Assembly: GCA_001642945.1 (NCBI GenBank)
Contig: LGRT01000005.1
Coordinates: forward strand, 1-64,000
Direction of reading: 5' to 3'
Source: Rhodobacteraceae bacterium SB2
GTDB taxonomy: Bacteria > Pseudomonadota > Alphaproteobacteria > Rhodobacterales > Rhodobacteraceae
DNA length: 64,000 nt
Positions 46,865 through 56,163 of this stretch are shown here, piece by piece. Under the pieces are notes generated by a model, which ran no database searches, was not told where the DNA came from, and saw only the letters and a list, made by a program, of their open reading frames with translations. Numbering within the stretch: position 1 is the stretch's first letter; every line of letters starts with the position of its first letter. Position numbers and translations under genes: made by a program.

Positions 46865-47893
46865 ATGATATATAAAATCGCCATAATTGGGGCTTCAGGC
46901 TACACCGGAGCAGAGCTGATCAGATTGATCGCTTCGCATCCTAATCTTGAGATTAAAGCCCTTGTGGCCAATAGCAAGGCCGGGCAATCAATGCGTCAGG
47001 TCTTTCCGCATCTGCGCCATCTTGATTTACCTAACTTGGTGACAATCGACAAAGTTGATTTTCAAGGGATCGATTTATGCTTTTGCGCTTTGCCGCACCA
47101 GACCTCGCAAGATGTGATCGCAAAGCTGCCAGCCTTTTTGAAAGTGATTGATCTTAGCGCAGATTTTAGATTGCGCGATCCGCAGGCGTATGAGCAATGG
47201 TATAATAGTAAACATCTTGCACCTGATTTACAGCCAGATGCGGTGTATGGTTTGACTGAGTTTTATCGCGCAGATATCCGCACCGCGCGCTTGGTGGCTG
47301 GAACCGGATGCAACGCGGCGACGGGGCAATATATTTTACGGCCTCTGATTAAAGACCGCGTGATCGATCTTAATGATATAATTTTGGATATGAAATGCGC
47401 CGTTTCGGGGGCTGGGCGCGCGCTAAAACAAAACCTGCTGCATGCTGAGTTGTCAGAGGGGTATAATGCTTATGCGGTTGGCGGCACGCACCGTCATCTG
47501 GGGGAGTTTGATCAGGAGTTTTCGGAATTGGCTGGTCGGCCCGTACACATTCAATTCACCCCGCATTTGATGCCTGTAAATCGGGGTATTCTTGCCACGG
47601 CCTATGTAAAAGGCTCTGCTGAAAATGTGTTCCAAAGTTTAAAGGCAAGTTATGAAAATGAACCCTTCATTCAGATGTTAGACTTTGGGCAAACGCCCAG
47701 CACGCATGATGTGCGTGGATCAAATTTCGTGCATATTGGCGTGTCAGGGGATCGGATTGAAGGCCGCAGCATTGTTATTGCGGCGTTAGACAATCTTACC
47801 AAAGGCAGCAGCGGGCAGGCCGTTCAAAATGCCAATCTGATGTTGGGTTTGGAAGAAACAGCCGGCTTGATGCACGTACCGCTGTTTCCCTAG
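46865..47893 (+). CDS. argC: N-acetyl-gamma-glutamyl-phosphate reductase
   Basis: 342 residues. The NADP-binding [16 protein letters not shown] is at the start, and the catalytic Cys is in [14 protein letters not shown] near 148. HLGEFDQEF and [16 protein letters not shown] near 225-245 are family features. It reduces N-acetylglutamyl phosphate in arginine synthesis. GAGGAGCGGA precedes the ATG. It is followed by ccmE after 15 bases. Confidence 0.94.
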   Translation: MIYKIAIIGASGYTGAELIRLIASHPNLEIKALVANSKAGQSMRQVFPHLRHLDLPNLVTIDKVDFQGIDLCFCALPHQTSQDVIAKLPAFLKVIDLSADFRLRDPQAYEQWYNSKHLAPDLQPDAVYGLTEFYRADIRTARLVAGTGCNAATGQYILRPLIKDRVIDLNDIILDMKCAVSGAGRALKQNLLHAELSEGYNAYAVGGTHRHLGEFDQEFSELAGRPVHIQFTPHLMPVNRGILATAYVKGSAENVFQSLKASYENEPFIQMLDFGQTPSTHDVRGSNFVHIGVSGDRIEGRSIVIAALDNLTKGSSGQAVQNANLMLGLEETAGLMHVPLFP

Positions 47894-47908
47894 ATACAGG
47901 TTGAATTT

Positions 47909-48352
47909 ATGAAAAGCTTGAAGAAGACGCGGCGTATTCAGATTATTATTATTTCTTTTTTGGCGCTTGCGCTTGCAACAGCTTTGATCGGCTATGCCAT
48001 GCGCGATGGTATCAATTTCTTCAAATCCCCCAGTGAAGTTTTGGCGGATCCGCCAGATGCCAGCGAAACCTTCCGCATCGGTGGCTTGGTTGAGGAAGGG
48101 TCATTGCAACGCGGGGTCGGCTCTGTGATTAGTTTTAACGTAACTGATGGCGCCGCTATCGTGCCCGTTACCTATGAAGGCGTTTTGCCGGATTTATTTG
48201 ATGAAAACCAGGGAATGATCGGCACAGGAAAATACATTGATAATGTCTTTCAAGCCGCTGAAATTTTAGCTAAACATGACGAAAACTACATGCCAAAAGA
48301 AGTTGTAGATGCCTTGAAAGAGCAGGGTGTCTATCAAGAAACTTCGGATTGA
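47909..48352 (+). CDS. ccmE: cytochrome c maturation protein CcmE
   Basis: 147 residues. A single N-terminal membrane anchor (about 10-29), FRIGGLVEEGSLQRG near 51-65 and the heme-binding His in LAKHDENYMPKEV near 122 (HxxxY) are the CcmE signature. It carries heme covalently between CcmC and the CcmF/H ligase in the periplasm. ccmF and ccmH follow, but after an unusual 470-base gap; ccmABCD and ccmG are not in the window. Confidence 0.93.
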   Translation: MKSLKKTRRIQIIIISFLALALATALIGYAMRDGINFFKSPSEVLADPPDASETFRIGGLVEEGSLQRGVGSVISFNVTDGAAIVPVTYEGVLPDLFDENQGMIGTGKYIDNVFQAAEILAKHDENYMPKEVVDALKEQGVYQETSD

Positions 48353-48822
48353 TCTTGTGATAGGTCGGCGCTGTTTCTGGTTTTTTCAGAAACTTTGTTG
48401 CAAAGAAGTTTCATATTCAAAACAGTTCCCAATAAAGACAAGCGGGGCTGGTGTGAACCGGTTAAAAACGAAAGCTTCAACCGCTGCATCTGCTGAACTA
48501 TTTGGATCTTGAAATTTGACCGTCGGTTTGGTGAATTTCCGCATTGGCTGATACCAGGCGGCATTATCTTGGGCTACAATTTATTTAGACCTGCCTTTAA
48601 GCAACAAAAGATAATCTTTCCCAAAAAGCTTTTTTATACTGCATAGAAACAGATTGCTTTACAAAAGGTTTGCTCTATTTTTCTGACAGTTAAGCGTCGG
48701 TTTTAAGATTTAGAACAAAGTGAAGTGATGTCGGTATCTTTTGAAAAATGATGATTGGCCATGAATAAGGATGCTGGATTTTTAGATGGTCAGTCCGATG
48801 AGACAGGTTTATAAGAGGCACT
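48353..48822. other. 470-base gap between ccmE and ccmF
   Basis: AT-rich, no intact gene. I see a short frame of 17 codons (MNKDAGFLDG start near 48761) without a ribosome site, and a possible ccmF promoter in the last 150 bases. No T-tailed hairpin or repeat stands out. In relatives ccmE, ccmF and ccmH are usually close together, so the insertion of non-coding DNA is a small oddity. Confidence 0.5.
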
Positions 48823-50796
48823 ATGATAAGTGAGCTTGGACATTTTGCACTGACCTTGGCGTTTTTTGTCGCGTGTATTCAGTGCGTTGTGCCTTTAATC
48901 GGCGCAATGACGGGCCGCGCTGCCTTGATGGCGCTGGCCGCCCCCGCTGCTTCGGCCCATTTTTTTCTTATTCTAGGATCCTTTTTGGCTCTGCTGCACG
49001 CATTCATCACCTCTGATTTCACGGTGCGCTTGGTGGCGCTGAATTCCCATTCGTTGAAGCCGATGATCTACAAGATTAGCGGTGTCTGGGGGAACCACGA
49101 AGGCTCAATGCTGTTATGGGTGCTTATTCTTGCCTTGTTTGGTGCTTGCGCGGGCTGGTTTGGAAACAATCTCACACAAAGCTTTCGGGCGCGGGTCTTG
49201 GCCGTTCAGGGCGCGATTAGCGTGGCATTTCTTGCGTTTATTTTGCTCACGTCAAATCCATTTTTGCGTTTGGTGGTGCCGCCGTTTGATGGGCAAGATT
49301 TGAACCCATTGCTGCAAGATCCCGGATTAGCGTTTCATCCGCCGTTTTTATATTTGGGCTATGTCGGTTTGAGTATGGCGTTTTCTTTCGCGGTTGCGGC
49401 GTTGCTTGAGGGGCGCGTGGATGCCGCTTGGGCGCGTTGGGTGCGCCCGTGGACATTGGCCGCTTGGATTTTCCTGACCATTGGCATCGCTTTGGGCAGT
49501 TGGTGGGCCTATTATGAATTGGGCTGGGGGGGCTTTTGGTTTTGGGATCCAGTTGAAAATGCCTCTTTTATGCCATGGCTTCTGGCCGCTGCCTTATTGC
49601 ATTCTGCGATTGTGGTGGAAAAGCGTGAAAGTTTGAAAAGCTGGACCATTCTTTTGGCCATTCTTGCGTTCGGATTTTCTCTAATTGGTACGTTTATTGT
49701 CCGCTCTGGCGTTTTGACATCGGTGCATGCTTTTGCAAATGACCCAGAGCGGGGTGTGTTTATCCTGATTATTTTGGCGATTTTCATCGGCGGGGCTTTA
49801 ACATTATTTGCCGCGCGCGCATCGGCCATGCAGGCGCGGGGTGCATTTTCCATGGTCAGCCGTGAAACAGCCTTGGTATTGAACAATATATTATTGGCCG
49901 TTTCGGCTTTGGTTGTGTTTGTCGGCACGATCTGGCCGCTCTTGGCAGAGATGATGTTTGATCGAAAACTCAGTGTTGGACCCCCGTTTTTCAACTTGGC
50001 GTTCACTCCTTTCATGATCGCTTTGGGCATCGCGATGCCGATTGGTGCAATGATTCCTTGGAAGCGGGGCGTTGTAATGCGCCCTGTCAAACGGCTTTTG
50101 CCGGTATTTGTTTTGGCCCTGGCCGCTGCAGGTTTGATCTGGGCGTTGCAAACCGGCAAGTCATTGCAGGGGCCAATTGGGTTGTTTCTGGGGGCGTGGA
50201 TGGTCGGGGGCGCAATCACTGATCTTTTATCCCGCCTTGGAAAAGACCGCGATTACAGCCGGCTGTTGCGGTTACCGCGCTCGGATTGGGGCAAATCGGT
50301 CGCCCATAGCGGGCTGGGGGTAACGATGTTTGCTGTGGCTGGGCTTATGGTTTGGCAGCAAGAAGACATCCGCATCGTGGCGCCAGGTGAAACATGGTCG
50401 GTTGGAGCCTATACGTTTACATTACAAGATGTCAGCAATGTGAATGGGCCGAATTATCGCGCCGTTAGGGGAGATGTGGCGCTGGAACATAAGGGGCGGT
50501 TTATCACCAAGATGCATCCTGAAAAGCGCTTTTACCCGGTTGCCAATATGCCAACAACCGAAGCCGCGATTGACTATCGCTTCTTGCGCGATGTGTATTT
50601 GGTGCTTGGAGACCAGCAAGAAAATGGGGCGTGGACGCTGCGCACTTATATCAAGCCCCTGACCAATTGGATCTGGGCCGGTGCTTTATTGATGGCCCTT
50701 GGCGGCGGGCTTAGCTTAACGGATCGCCGTTTTCGCGTGGCGGCCGGGGCGCGCCGTACAACGCCAGTTTCAACCGTAAATGCTCCGGCCGAATGA
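48823..50796 (+). CDS. ccmF: cytochrome c maturation heme ligase component CcmF
   Basis: 657 residues with about 15 hydrophobic segments. The heme-handling tryptophan-rich WWD motif is GGFWFWDPVENASFMPWL near 234-251, and NHEGSMLLWVLIL near 90 is a family box. It joins heme from CcmE to apocytochromes together with CcmH. Its TGA overlaps the ccmH ATG (ATGA). The C-terminal soluble domain (WSVGAYTFTLQDV) is periplasmic. Confidence 0.95.
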   Translation: MISELGHFALTLAFFVACIQCVVPLIGAMTGRAALMALAAPAASAHFFLILGSFLALLHAFITSDFTVRLVALNSHSLKPMIYKISGVWGNHEGSMLLWVLILALFGACAGWFGNNLTQSFRARVLAVQGAISVAFLAFILLTSNPFLRLVVPPFDGQDLNPLLQDPGLAFHPPFLYLGYVGLSMAFSFAVAALLEGRVDAAWARWVRPWTLAAWIFLTIGIALGSWWAYYELGWGGFWFWDPVENASFMPWLLAAALLHSAIVVEKRESLKSWTILLAILAFGFSLIGTFIVRSGVLTSVHAFANDPERGVFILIILAIFIGGALTLFAARASAMQARGAFSMVSRETALVLNNILLAVSALVVFVGTIWPLLAEMMFDRKLSVGPPFFNLAFTPFMIALGIAMPIGAMIPWKRGVVMRPVKRLLPVFVLALAAAGLIWALQTGKSLQGPIGLFLGAWMVGGAITDLLSRLGKDRDYSRLLRLPRSDWGKSVAHSGLGVTMFAVAGLMVWQQEDIRIVAPGETWSVGAYTFTLQDVSNVNGPNYRAVRGDVALEHKGRFITKMHPEKRFYPVANMPTTEAAIDYRFLRDVYLVLGDQQENGAWTLRTYIKPLTNWIWAGALLMALGGGLSLTDRRFRVAAGARRTTPVSTVNAPAE

Positions 50797-51266
50797 GGCT
50801 GCTTTATATGCTTTTGGCGTTTTCGCTTTGGATCGGATACGCCTATGCGGTTGAGCCTGATGAAATTTTGGCCGACCCGACCCTAGAGGCGCGCGCGCGA
50901 GTTATTTCGAAAGATTTAAGGTGTTTGGTGTGCCAGAATGAAAGCATTGATGAAAGCAACGCGTCTTTGGCGCGCGATTTGCGGCTGTTGGTGCGGGAAC
51001 GCTTGGTTTTGGGCGAAAGTAACGAAGAAGTGCTGGATTTTGTGGTTACGCGTTATGGGGAATTTGCTTTGCTGCGCCCCCAAACCAAAGGCTCTAACGT
51101 GATTTTATGGGTTGCGGGCCCGGTAATGCTTTTGCTCGCCTTGTTGATCGCTTTTGCCTATATTAGGAGCCGCCAAGCACAAGTGAACGGCGCGGCATCC
51201 AAGGCATTAAGCGTGGATGAAAAAGAGCGTTTAGAAAAAATTTTAGAACGAACCAATTTGGAGTGA
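50793..51266 (+). CDS. ccmH: cytochrome c maturation protein CcmH
   Basis: 157 residues. Signal or anchor at 1-20, then the redox motif RCLVCQNESIDESNASLARDLR near 44-65 with the CxxC pair that reduces apocytochrome thiols, and a second membrane helix near 107-127. The C-terminal tail is short, so the separate CcmI-like TPR domain is not fused. It is coupled to ccmF by ATGA. Confidence 0.93.
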   Translation: MRLLYMLLAFSLWIGYAYAVEPDEILADPTLEARARVISKDLRCLVCQNESIDESNASLARDLRLLVRERLVLGESNEEVLDFVVTRYGEFALLRPQTKGSNVILWVAGPVMLLLALLIAFAYIRSRQAQVNGAASKALSVDEKERLEKILERTNLE

Positions 51267-51315
51267 ACTAAAATGGCGGTGGTAATTTTCACTTACCCAG
51301 AGAGGGGGCATTTTT

Positions 51316-52092
51316 ATGAATTATGACACGATTGAGGTTCATCTGTCCTCTGAGGTTGCTTGTGTTTCTATGAACCGTCCCGAGGTGATGAACGCGCTGA
51401 ACACCCAAATGCGCGCCGAAATCACCGATGCGTATAAGCGTTTGGCCCCACAGGCGCGGGTGATCGTATTGACTGGGCGCGGAAAAGCGTTTTGTTCGGG
51501 GCAAGATTTGGGTGATCGGGCGAACGCCGCGCAACTGGACTTAGAGCGCACGCTTAGGGATGAATACGAACCGATGCTGCGCGCAATTATCGAATGTAGG
51601 ATTCCCACGATAACTGCCTTGAACGGGGCTGCGGCGGGCGCAGGTGCAAATCTTGCCTTGGCGTCGGACGTGGTGATTGCCTCGAAATCTTCCTATTTCA
51701 TGCAGGCCTTTACAAAAATTGGTCTCATTCCTGACGCGGGCGGAACCTACCTAATGCCGCGCACAATGGGTCTTGCCAAAGCCATGGGAGCGGCGTTTTT
51801 TGCCGAAAAAATATCTGCAGAGCAGGCGGATGAATGGGGTTTGATCTGGGAATCGGTTGCAGATGACGCGTTTGAAGCCACCTGGCGCGCGCGGGCGGAA
51901 TATTTGGCCAAAGGGCCAACTTTGGCTTATTCTCATTTGAAAACTGCGCTGCGTGCCTCATCCGAGAATAATTTAGAGGCGCAACTGGCTTTAGAGGCAA
52001 AGCTTCAAAAAGAATGCGGAAATAGCCGTGATTTCAAAGAAGGCGTTGTGGCCTTTCTGGAAAAACGAACCGCGCATTTTGAAGGAAGATAA
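51316..52092 (+). CDS. enoyl-CoA hydratase/isomerase family protein (PaaG-like)
   Basis: 258 residues. Crotonase motifs: AFCSGQDLGDRAN near 56, TALNGAAAGAGANLALASDVVIAS near 95-118, and GLIPDAGGTYLMPRTMG near 136. The Asp in LIPDAGGT and the GQD oxyanion hole fit the PaaG branch, which isomerises ring-epoxy phenylacetyl-CoA, but simple enoyl-CoA hydratases can look alike. No other paa gene is present. It sits 49 bases after ccmH and may be read from that operon. Confidence 0.75.
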   Translation: MNYDTIEVHLSSEVACVSMNRPEVMNALNTQMRAEITDAYKRLAPQARVIVLTGRGKAFCSGQDLGDRANAAQLDLERTLRDEYEPMLRAIIECRIPTITALNGAAAGAGANLALASDVVIASKSSYFMQAFTKIGLIPDAGGTYLMPRTMGLAKAMGAAFFAEKISAEQADEWGLIWESVADDAFEATWRARAEYLAKGPTLAYSHLKTALRASSENNLEAQLALEAKLQKECGNSRDFKEGVVAFLEKRTAHFEGR

Positions 52093-52230
52093 TGCGGCGT
52101 GAAACCGCCTTTTCGCGCCTTTTGACTGAGGTTTTCCCAGTCTTCTTGGGCCGCTAGCTGTTCGGGCTGAAGACGCCTTTTTGGCTGTGGTATTGGCGGG
52201 GCTGGAAACTGGCGGCAATGCGAGGGGACC

Positions 52231-52977
52231 ATGATAGATTTGGCGGGTAAAAGGATTTTTGTAAGCGGTGCAGGCGCGGGTATGGGCGCCGCCGTTGCTT
52301 TGCTTTCGGCGCGCGCGAGAGCCCAGGTTCTTGCTACTGATAAATCTGACGAAGGGCTTTTGCCTTTAAATAAAACAGGCTGCGCCGTCGCTGTTCTTGA
52401 TGTGACGGATCAAGATTCGGTAACTCGTTTTTTTGCATCTCAACAGCCATTTGACGGGATTGTTAATATGGCAGGCTGGGTGCATCATGGACGTCTGACC
52501 GATTTAAGCGATGAAGATTGGCAAAGATCTTTTCAAATTAACGTTGAAAGTATGTTTTATGTGTTGCGCGCCGCCCTGCCAAAAATGATTTTGGCAGGCG
52601 GAGGGTCCGTTGTGAATATGGCGTCTTTGGCCTCATCCGTGAAAGGGTTTGCCTATCGCGCGGCCTATAGCGCGTCAAAGGCCGCGGTGATCGGGCTGAC
52701 AAAATCCGTTGCCGTGGATTATATGGCCGATAATGTGCGGACAAATGCGATTTGTCCCGGAACCATCGAAAGCGCCTCATTGAAAAAAAGAATAGCCAGT
52801 TTGGCCGAAGAGTTGGGCGATGAAAGTAAGGCCCGGGCTTGGTTCGTGGACCGCCAACCCATGAAACGATTGGGTCAACCTGATGAGATCGCAAAGTTAA
52901 TTCTCTATCTATTATCTGATGATGGTGCTTACGCGACAGGGCAATCGTTTATCATTGATGGTGGCACCACCGCCTAG
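52231..52977 (+). CDS. short-chain dehydrogenase/reductase
   Basis: 248 residues. Rossmann motif VSGAGAGMGAAVA near 10-22, NMAGWVH near 78, catalytic Ser in NMASLASSVKG near 130 and YSASK near 149-153, with ICPGTIES near 176. Resembles the BDH2/DHRS6 group and sugar or hydroxybutyrate dehydrogenases that keep NAD specificity (Asp at the end of beta-2, LATDKSDE). The substrate is not fixed by context; it is preceded by the crotonase gene 139 bases upstream. Confidence 0.8.
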   Translation: MIDLAGKRIFVSGAGAGMGAAVALLSARARAQVLATDKSDEGLLPLNKTGCAVAVLDVTDQDSVTRFFASQQPFDGIVNMAGWVHHGRLTDLSDEDWQRSFQINVESMFYVLRAALPKMILAGGGSVVNMASLASSVKGFAYRAAYSASKAAVIGLTKSVAVDYMADNVRTNAICPGTIESASLKKRIASLAEELGDESKARAWFVDRQPMKRLGQPDEIAKLILYLLSDDGAYATGQSFIIDGGTTA

Positions 52978-53142
52978 CCCCCTTGCGTGCTCAAGCATGA
53001 TGCTTTCGCAAAATCTATTGGCTTTGGGATAGGCGAATGGAACGTCTGTGAAATCGTACGTTCTGATCAGTCTGAAACTGCTAAAATCCCTTCGCTTAGA
53101 TCTTATATTTTTATAAATATCATAAACTTAACAGAAATTTGG

Positions 53143-53637
53143 TTAGCGTAAACTTAATATTATGAGCAGTAAAAAGCTGACAGAAAGGGCTATTCCTGTT
53201 CGAATGTAATTAAAGAAATTCCACTTTGCTTCAAATTTCAAGCGTTCATCAGCCAAGGTTTCATCATTCAAATCTTCGATTATAAGGTTTTGTATATGGT
53301 TGTTTAAGGGAATATGGAATGCCTCAGTTATGCCTTGCACCCCCACCAGATATGCAACACTGATTAGAACAATTGGCCATGCTTCTGCTAGTTCAACACG
53401 TACAGATGAAACGACAATCATCATAAACATTGCCACCATAGACCCTACCCAAGTGAACATGAATAGCGGCTGGTTGTCTTGTATTATAGCGTCCGTCACC
53501 TGAAACGCTCTTAAAAAATCTTTGTCACTAAGGCTGGATAAACCAGGCATCACAACAATTGCATATGTGAAAATGAATCAGCCTACTAAACTGCAGGATA
53601 AGATAGAAAAGATTAACGCTACATCCAAAAAGTCCAT
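53143..53637 (-). pseudogene. DUF1772 (anthrone oxygenase-type) membrane protein with an in-frame TGA
   Basis: Reading from an ATG at 53637 (AGAGGT 9 bases upstream) gives 19 residues, MDFLDVALIFSILSCSLVG, then TGA at 53578-53580, then in the same frame FIFTYAIVVMPGLSSLS through to the stop at 53143. The DUF1772 pattern is clear: VMPGLS after the first helix, HIPLNNHIQN near residue 108, and RLKFEAKWNFFNYIRT near 135, with four predicted helices. The stop falls in the first helix, so the downstream 136-codon frame (GTG or ATG at 53550) would lack that helix. Either a recent nonsense mutation or a sequencing error. Confidence 0.65.
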
Positions 53638-54039
53638 TTTATTTTTACCTCTGAGGTTTCTGTATTTAGGTAACAGCAGTAGTCAAAGCATATTTTCAGC
53701 GAATAGTCATTCCCTGCCAGAAACTGAACTACAATATATTGATTATAAGCGCTTTGGAGTGACTAAGAGCCAATCAGCATTGCCATGCATTTGTGCTTGT
53801 GGCAATCCGTCCGTTACCGGGACGCCAGCGGAGCATGGTTTCAATCAGATACTGTCTGGTTAAATGCAACCTAAGCCCCAAGCCCCAATTTCGTCCCGAT
53901 TATGCAAATGGCCATCACAGGACATTTCCTCAAAACCCAGTTGCCGGTGAGGGATAACTGGTTTCTTAAAATAAGCCTAATATTTATCTGGTTTCTCTCT
54001 TATAATTTTTTAACCCAGCAGGCTTAAGGGACTGGTATT
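53638..54039. other. non-coding stretch between the two lesioned genes
   Basis: About 400 bases with frequent stops in all frames on both strands and no family-like sequence. Several frames of 20-45 codons occur, for example one ending WFQSDTVWLNAT near 53860 on the plus strand, but none has a ribosome site or a recognisable motif. It could be the remains of an older deletion. Confidence 0.45.
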
Positions 54040-54402
54040 TTACATCATCACCCTGTCAACGTGACGTGACGTGACGTGACGTGGCGGGGTCGAGGTGACG
54101 GTGAACAGCAGATCAGACCGAGGCCGGTTTGTGATCTGGTGTGAGGCGCTCGCGCTCACATGGACGCCTTGCTGCAAATGAAGAGCGGAGATCTCCCCAT
54201 CAAGTTCCATCGACGGAACACCAGACGCAACGTAAAAGAACTGTTCCGCACCCGCATGGTGATGTCGCCTTTCAGCGGTGCTGGGGGATATGCGCTCCTA
54301 AATGACGCTTAGTCGTTCAAACCTGACAAGTTGCCAACCATAAAAGCCATCGCGCCAGACATAATATTCAGCCGTATCGGTGTTGACCACCGCCGCGCTC
54401 AT
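54040..54402 (-). pseudogene. cupin-domain protein with in-frame TAG, coupled to guaA
   Basis: The ATG at 54402 overlaps the guaA stop in ATGA. The frame reads [20 protein letters not shown] and on to RFERLSVI, then TAG at 54298-54300, then in the same frame ERISPSTAERRHHHAGAEQF and SMELDGE and GVHVSASASHQITNR to TAA at 54040. The metal-binding cupin boxes (HHHAGAEQFFYV, GVHV..SHQ) and the family order are intact across 121 codons, so a single change (probably CAG or GAG to TAG) broke the gene. The natural first part of 34 residues may still be made. The end is altered by a GTGAC repeat. Confidence 0.75.
54061..54080. repeat. GTGAC tandem repeat, four copies
   Basis: Four perfect copies of the 5-base unit GTGAC, plus a further partial GTGGC. 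It lies inside the cupin frame (minus strand) and encodes Arg-His-Val-Thr-Ser type repeats near the C-terminus, where relatives have a short PPSHGDR-like end. A slippage-prone microsatellite whose unit (5) is not a multiple of 3, so copy changes would shift the frame. Confidence 0.85.
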
Positions 54403-55961
54403 TCCCACTCAATCGTTCCTGGTGGTTTTGATGTGATATCATAGGTCACCCGATTGATGCCTTCGACCTCATTGATAATTCGCGTTGCGGTTTCGCCCAG
54501 AAACTCATGAGGAAATGGATAATAATCGGCCGTCATACCATCCACCGAGGTGACAGCACGCAGCGCGCAGGCATAATCATAGGTGCGTCCATCCCCCATC
54601 ACGCCAACCGTGCGCACTGGCAAAATCGCCACGAAGGCCTGCCAGATGTGATCATATAGGCCGTGTTTGCGAATTTGATCAATATAGACCGCGTCAGCTT
54701 CCCTTAGAATATCCAGTTTGGCGCGGGTGATCTCACCAGGGCAGCGAATGGCCAGGCCGGGCCCTGGGAAGGGATGCCGCCCGATAAAGCTGTCGGGCAA
54801 TCCAAGTTCGCGGCCCAGTGCGCGCACCTCATCCTTAAATAGCTCTCTCAGCGGCTCCACAAGTTTCAAGCCCATTTTCTCGGGAAGTCCGCCAACATTA
54901 TGATGTGATTTTATCGTCACCGATGGGCCACCGCTAAAGGATACAGATTCGATCACATCCGGATAAAGCGTGCCCTGTGCTAAAAATTCTGCGCCCTCAA
55001 TTTGATCTGCATATTTTTGAAACACGTCGATAAACAAGCCGCCAATGATTTTACGCTTGGTTTCAGGGTCGGATTGCCCGTCTAAGGCGCCAAGAAACAG
55101 CTCGGATTCTTGGGCGTGGATGAAGGGCATGTTGTAGTGATCCCGAAACATCGCAACCACCTCCGTGGCTTCCTCTTTTCGCAGCAAGCCGTGGTCTACG
55201 AACACGCAGGTGAGCTGATCGCCAATCGCCTCATGGATCAAAACGGCAGCCACCGAACTGTCGACACCCCCAGATAATCCGCAAATCACTTTTTTATCGC
55301 CAACTTGCTTTCTGATCGCCTCCAAGGCTTGTTCGCGATATGCGCCCATCGTCCAATCGCCTGAAAACCCAGCAATTTTTACAAAATTTTCATAAAGCAT
55401 AGCGCCGTTTGGCGTATGGTGTACCTCTGGGTGAAACTGGACCGCATAAAATTGTTTCTCGAGATTTGCGGTGATTGCAAATGGCGCGTTTGGCGAGGTT
55501 CCATAGACGCTAAACCCCGGAGCGATCGCGCTGACATGATCCCCATGCGACATCCAGACTTGCTCGCGCTCTTGCGCAAACCATCCCTGTAATAGATCCA
55601 GCTCATCGCCTGTTTGAGACACATAGGCGCGGCCAAATTCTGCCGTTTTATGACCGCGCTCGACCCTACCACCCAACATATCCATCATAACCTGCTGGCC
55701 ATAACATATTCCCAAAATGGGCACTCCAAGCTCATAGACAGAAAGTGGTGGACGCGGAGCCCCCGCATCAAAGACCGAGGCTGGCCCCCCAGAAAATATC
55801 ACGGCACGCGGTGCAAAGGCACTTAAAAAGGCGTCTGAGATATTTTGATATGGGTGAATTTCACAATAGACGTTTAACTCGCGCAAGCGGCGGGCAATCA
55901 ATTGCGTTACCTGACTGCCAAAGTCGATGATTAACAGGCGTTCGTGATGCTGGTGTTCCAT
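54399..55961 (-). CDS. guaA: GMP synthase (glutamine-hydrolysing)
   Basis: 520 residues from the ATG at 55961; the longer frame adds 29 residues unlike the family. The class I glutamine amidotransferase domain has the catalytic Cys in [13 protein letters not shown] near 85 and His/Glu in [10 protein letters not shown]. The ATP-pyrophosphatase P-loop is [12 protein letters not shown] near 232, and the C-terminal dimer domain ends [17 protein letters not shown]. It makes GMP from XMP. Its TGA overlaps the ATG of the broken cupin gene. Divergent from the MttB-like gene. Confidence 0.96.
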   Translation of the reverse strand: MEHQHHERLLIIDFGSQVTQLIARRLRELNVYCEIHPYQNISDAFLSAFAPRAVIFSGGPASVFDAGAPRPPLSVYELGVPILGICYGQQVMMDMLGGRVERGHKTAEFGRAYVSQTGDELDLLQGWFAQEREQVWMSHGDHVSAIAPGFSVYGTSPNAPFAITANLEKQFYAVQFHPEVHHTPNGAMLYENFVKIAGFSGDWTMGAYREQALEAIRKQVGDKKVICGLSGGVDSSVAAVLIHEAIGDQLTCVFVDHGLLRKEEATEVVAMFRDHYNMPFIHAQESELFLGALDGQSDPETKRKIIGGLFIDVFQKYADQIEGAEFLAQGTLYPDVIESVSFSGGPSVTIKSHHNVGGLPEKMGLKLVEPLRELFKDEVRALGRELGLPDSFIGRHPFPGPGLAIRCPGEITRAKLDILREADAVYIDQIRKHGLYDHIWQAFVAILPVRTVGVMGDGRTYDYACALRAVTSVDGMTADYYPFPHEFLGETATRIINEVEGINRVTYDITSKPPGTIEWE

Positions 55962-56163
55962 TTGTGACTGGTAAAACGCCACGCCGTCAGGTGCAAGTGG
56001 TCGCGGTGCTGAAAACAGGTCAAATGTCGGTTTGAAGGAAGAAAGCAATCCCCATGTCGCTTTTAATGCTTAAGAGCCGTTATTTGGCGAAGGCAGAATT
56101 GGGATGCAACATAGATCATACGCAGAAATACTTAGTGTTTGCAGTTTCAAGAAAGGTCAAAGC

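Noticed and set aside
49512-50219. 235-codon minus-strand frame inside ccmF
   Set aside because: Antisense to a clear CcmF; composition reflects the opposite strand of membrane codons.
53578-53580. TGA as recoded Trp or selenocysteine
   Set aside because: TGA is used as a normal stop by many genes here and no SECIS-like hairpin is evident. A nonsense mutation or error is simpler.
53794-53880. Plus-strand frame ending WFQSDTVWLNAT as a gene end
   Set aside because: Opens after a nearby stop, about 35 codons, no family match.
54061-54100. GTGAC repeats as a CRISPR or attachment site
   Set aside because: Unit is 5 bases without spacers, lies in a coding frame, and no integrase is adjacent.
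54298-54300. TAG in the cupin as pyrrolysine
   Set aside because: No pyl genes seen; residue aligns with a Gln/Glu position in the family, so a point change explains it.
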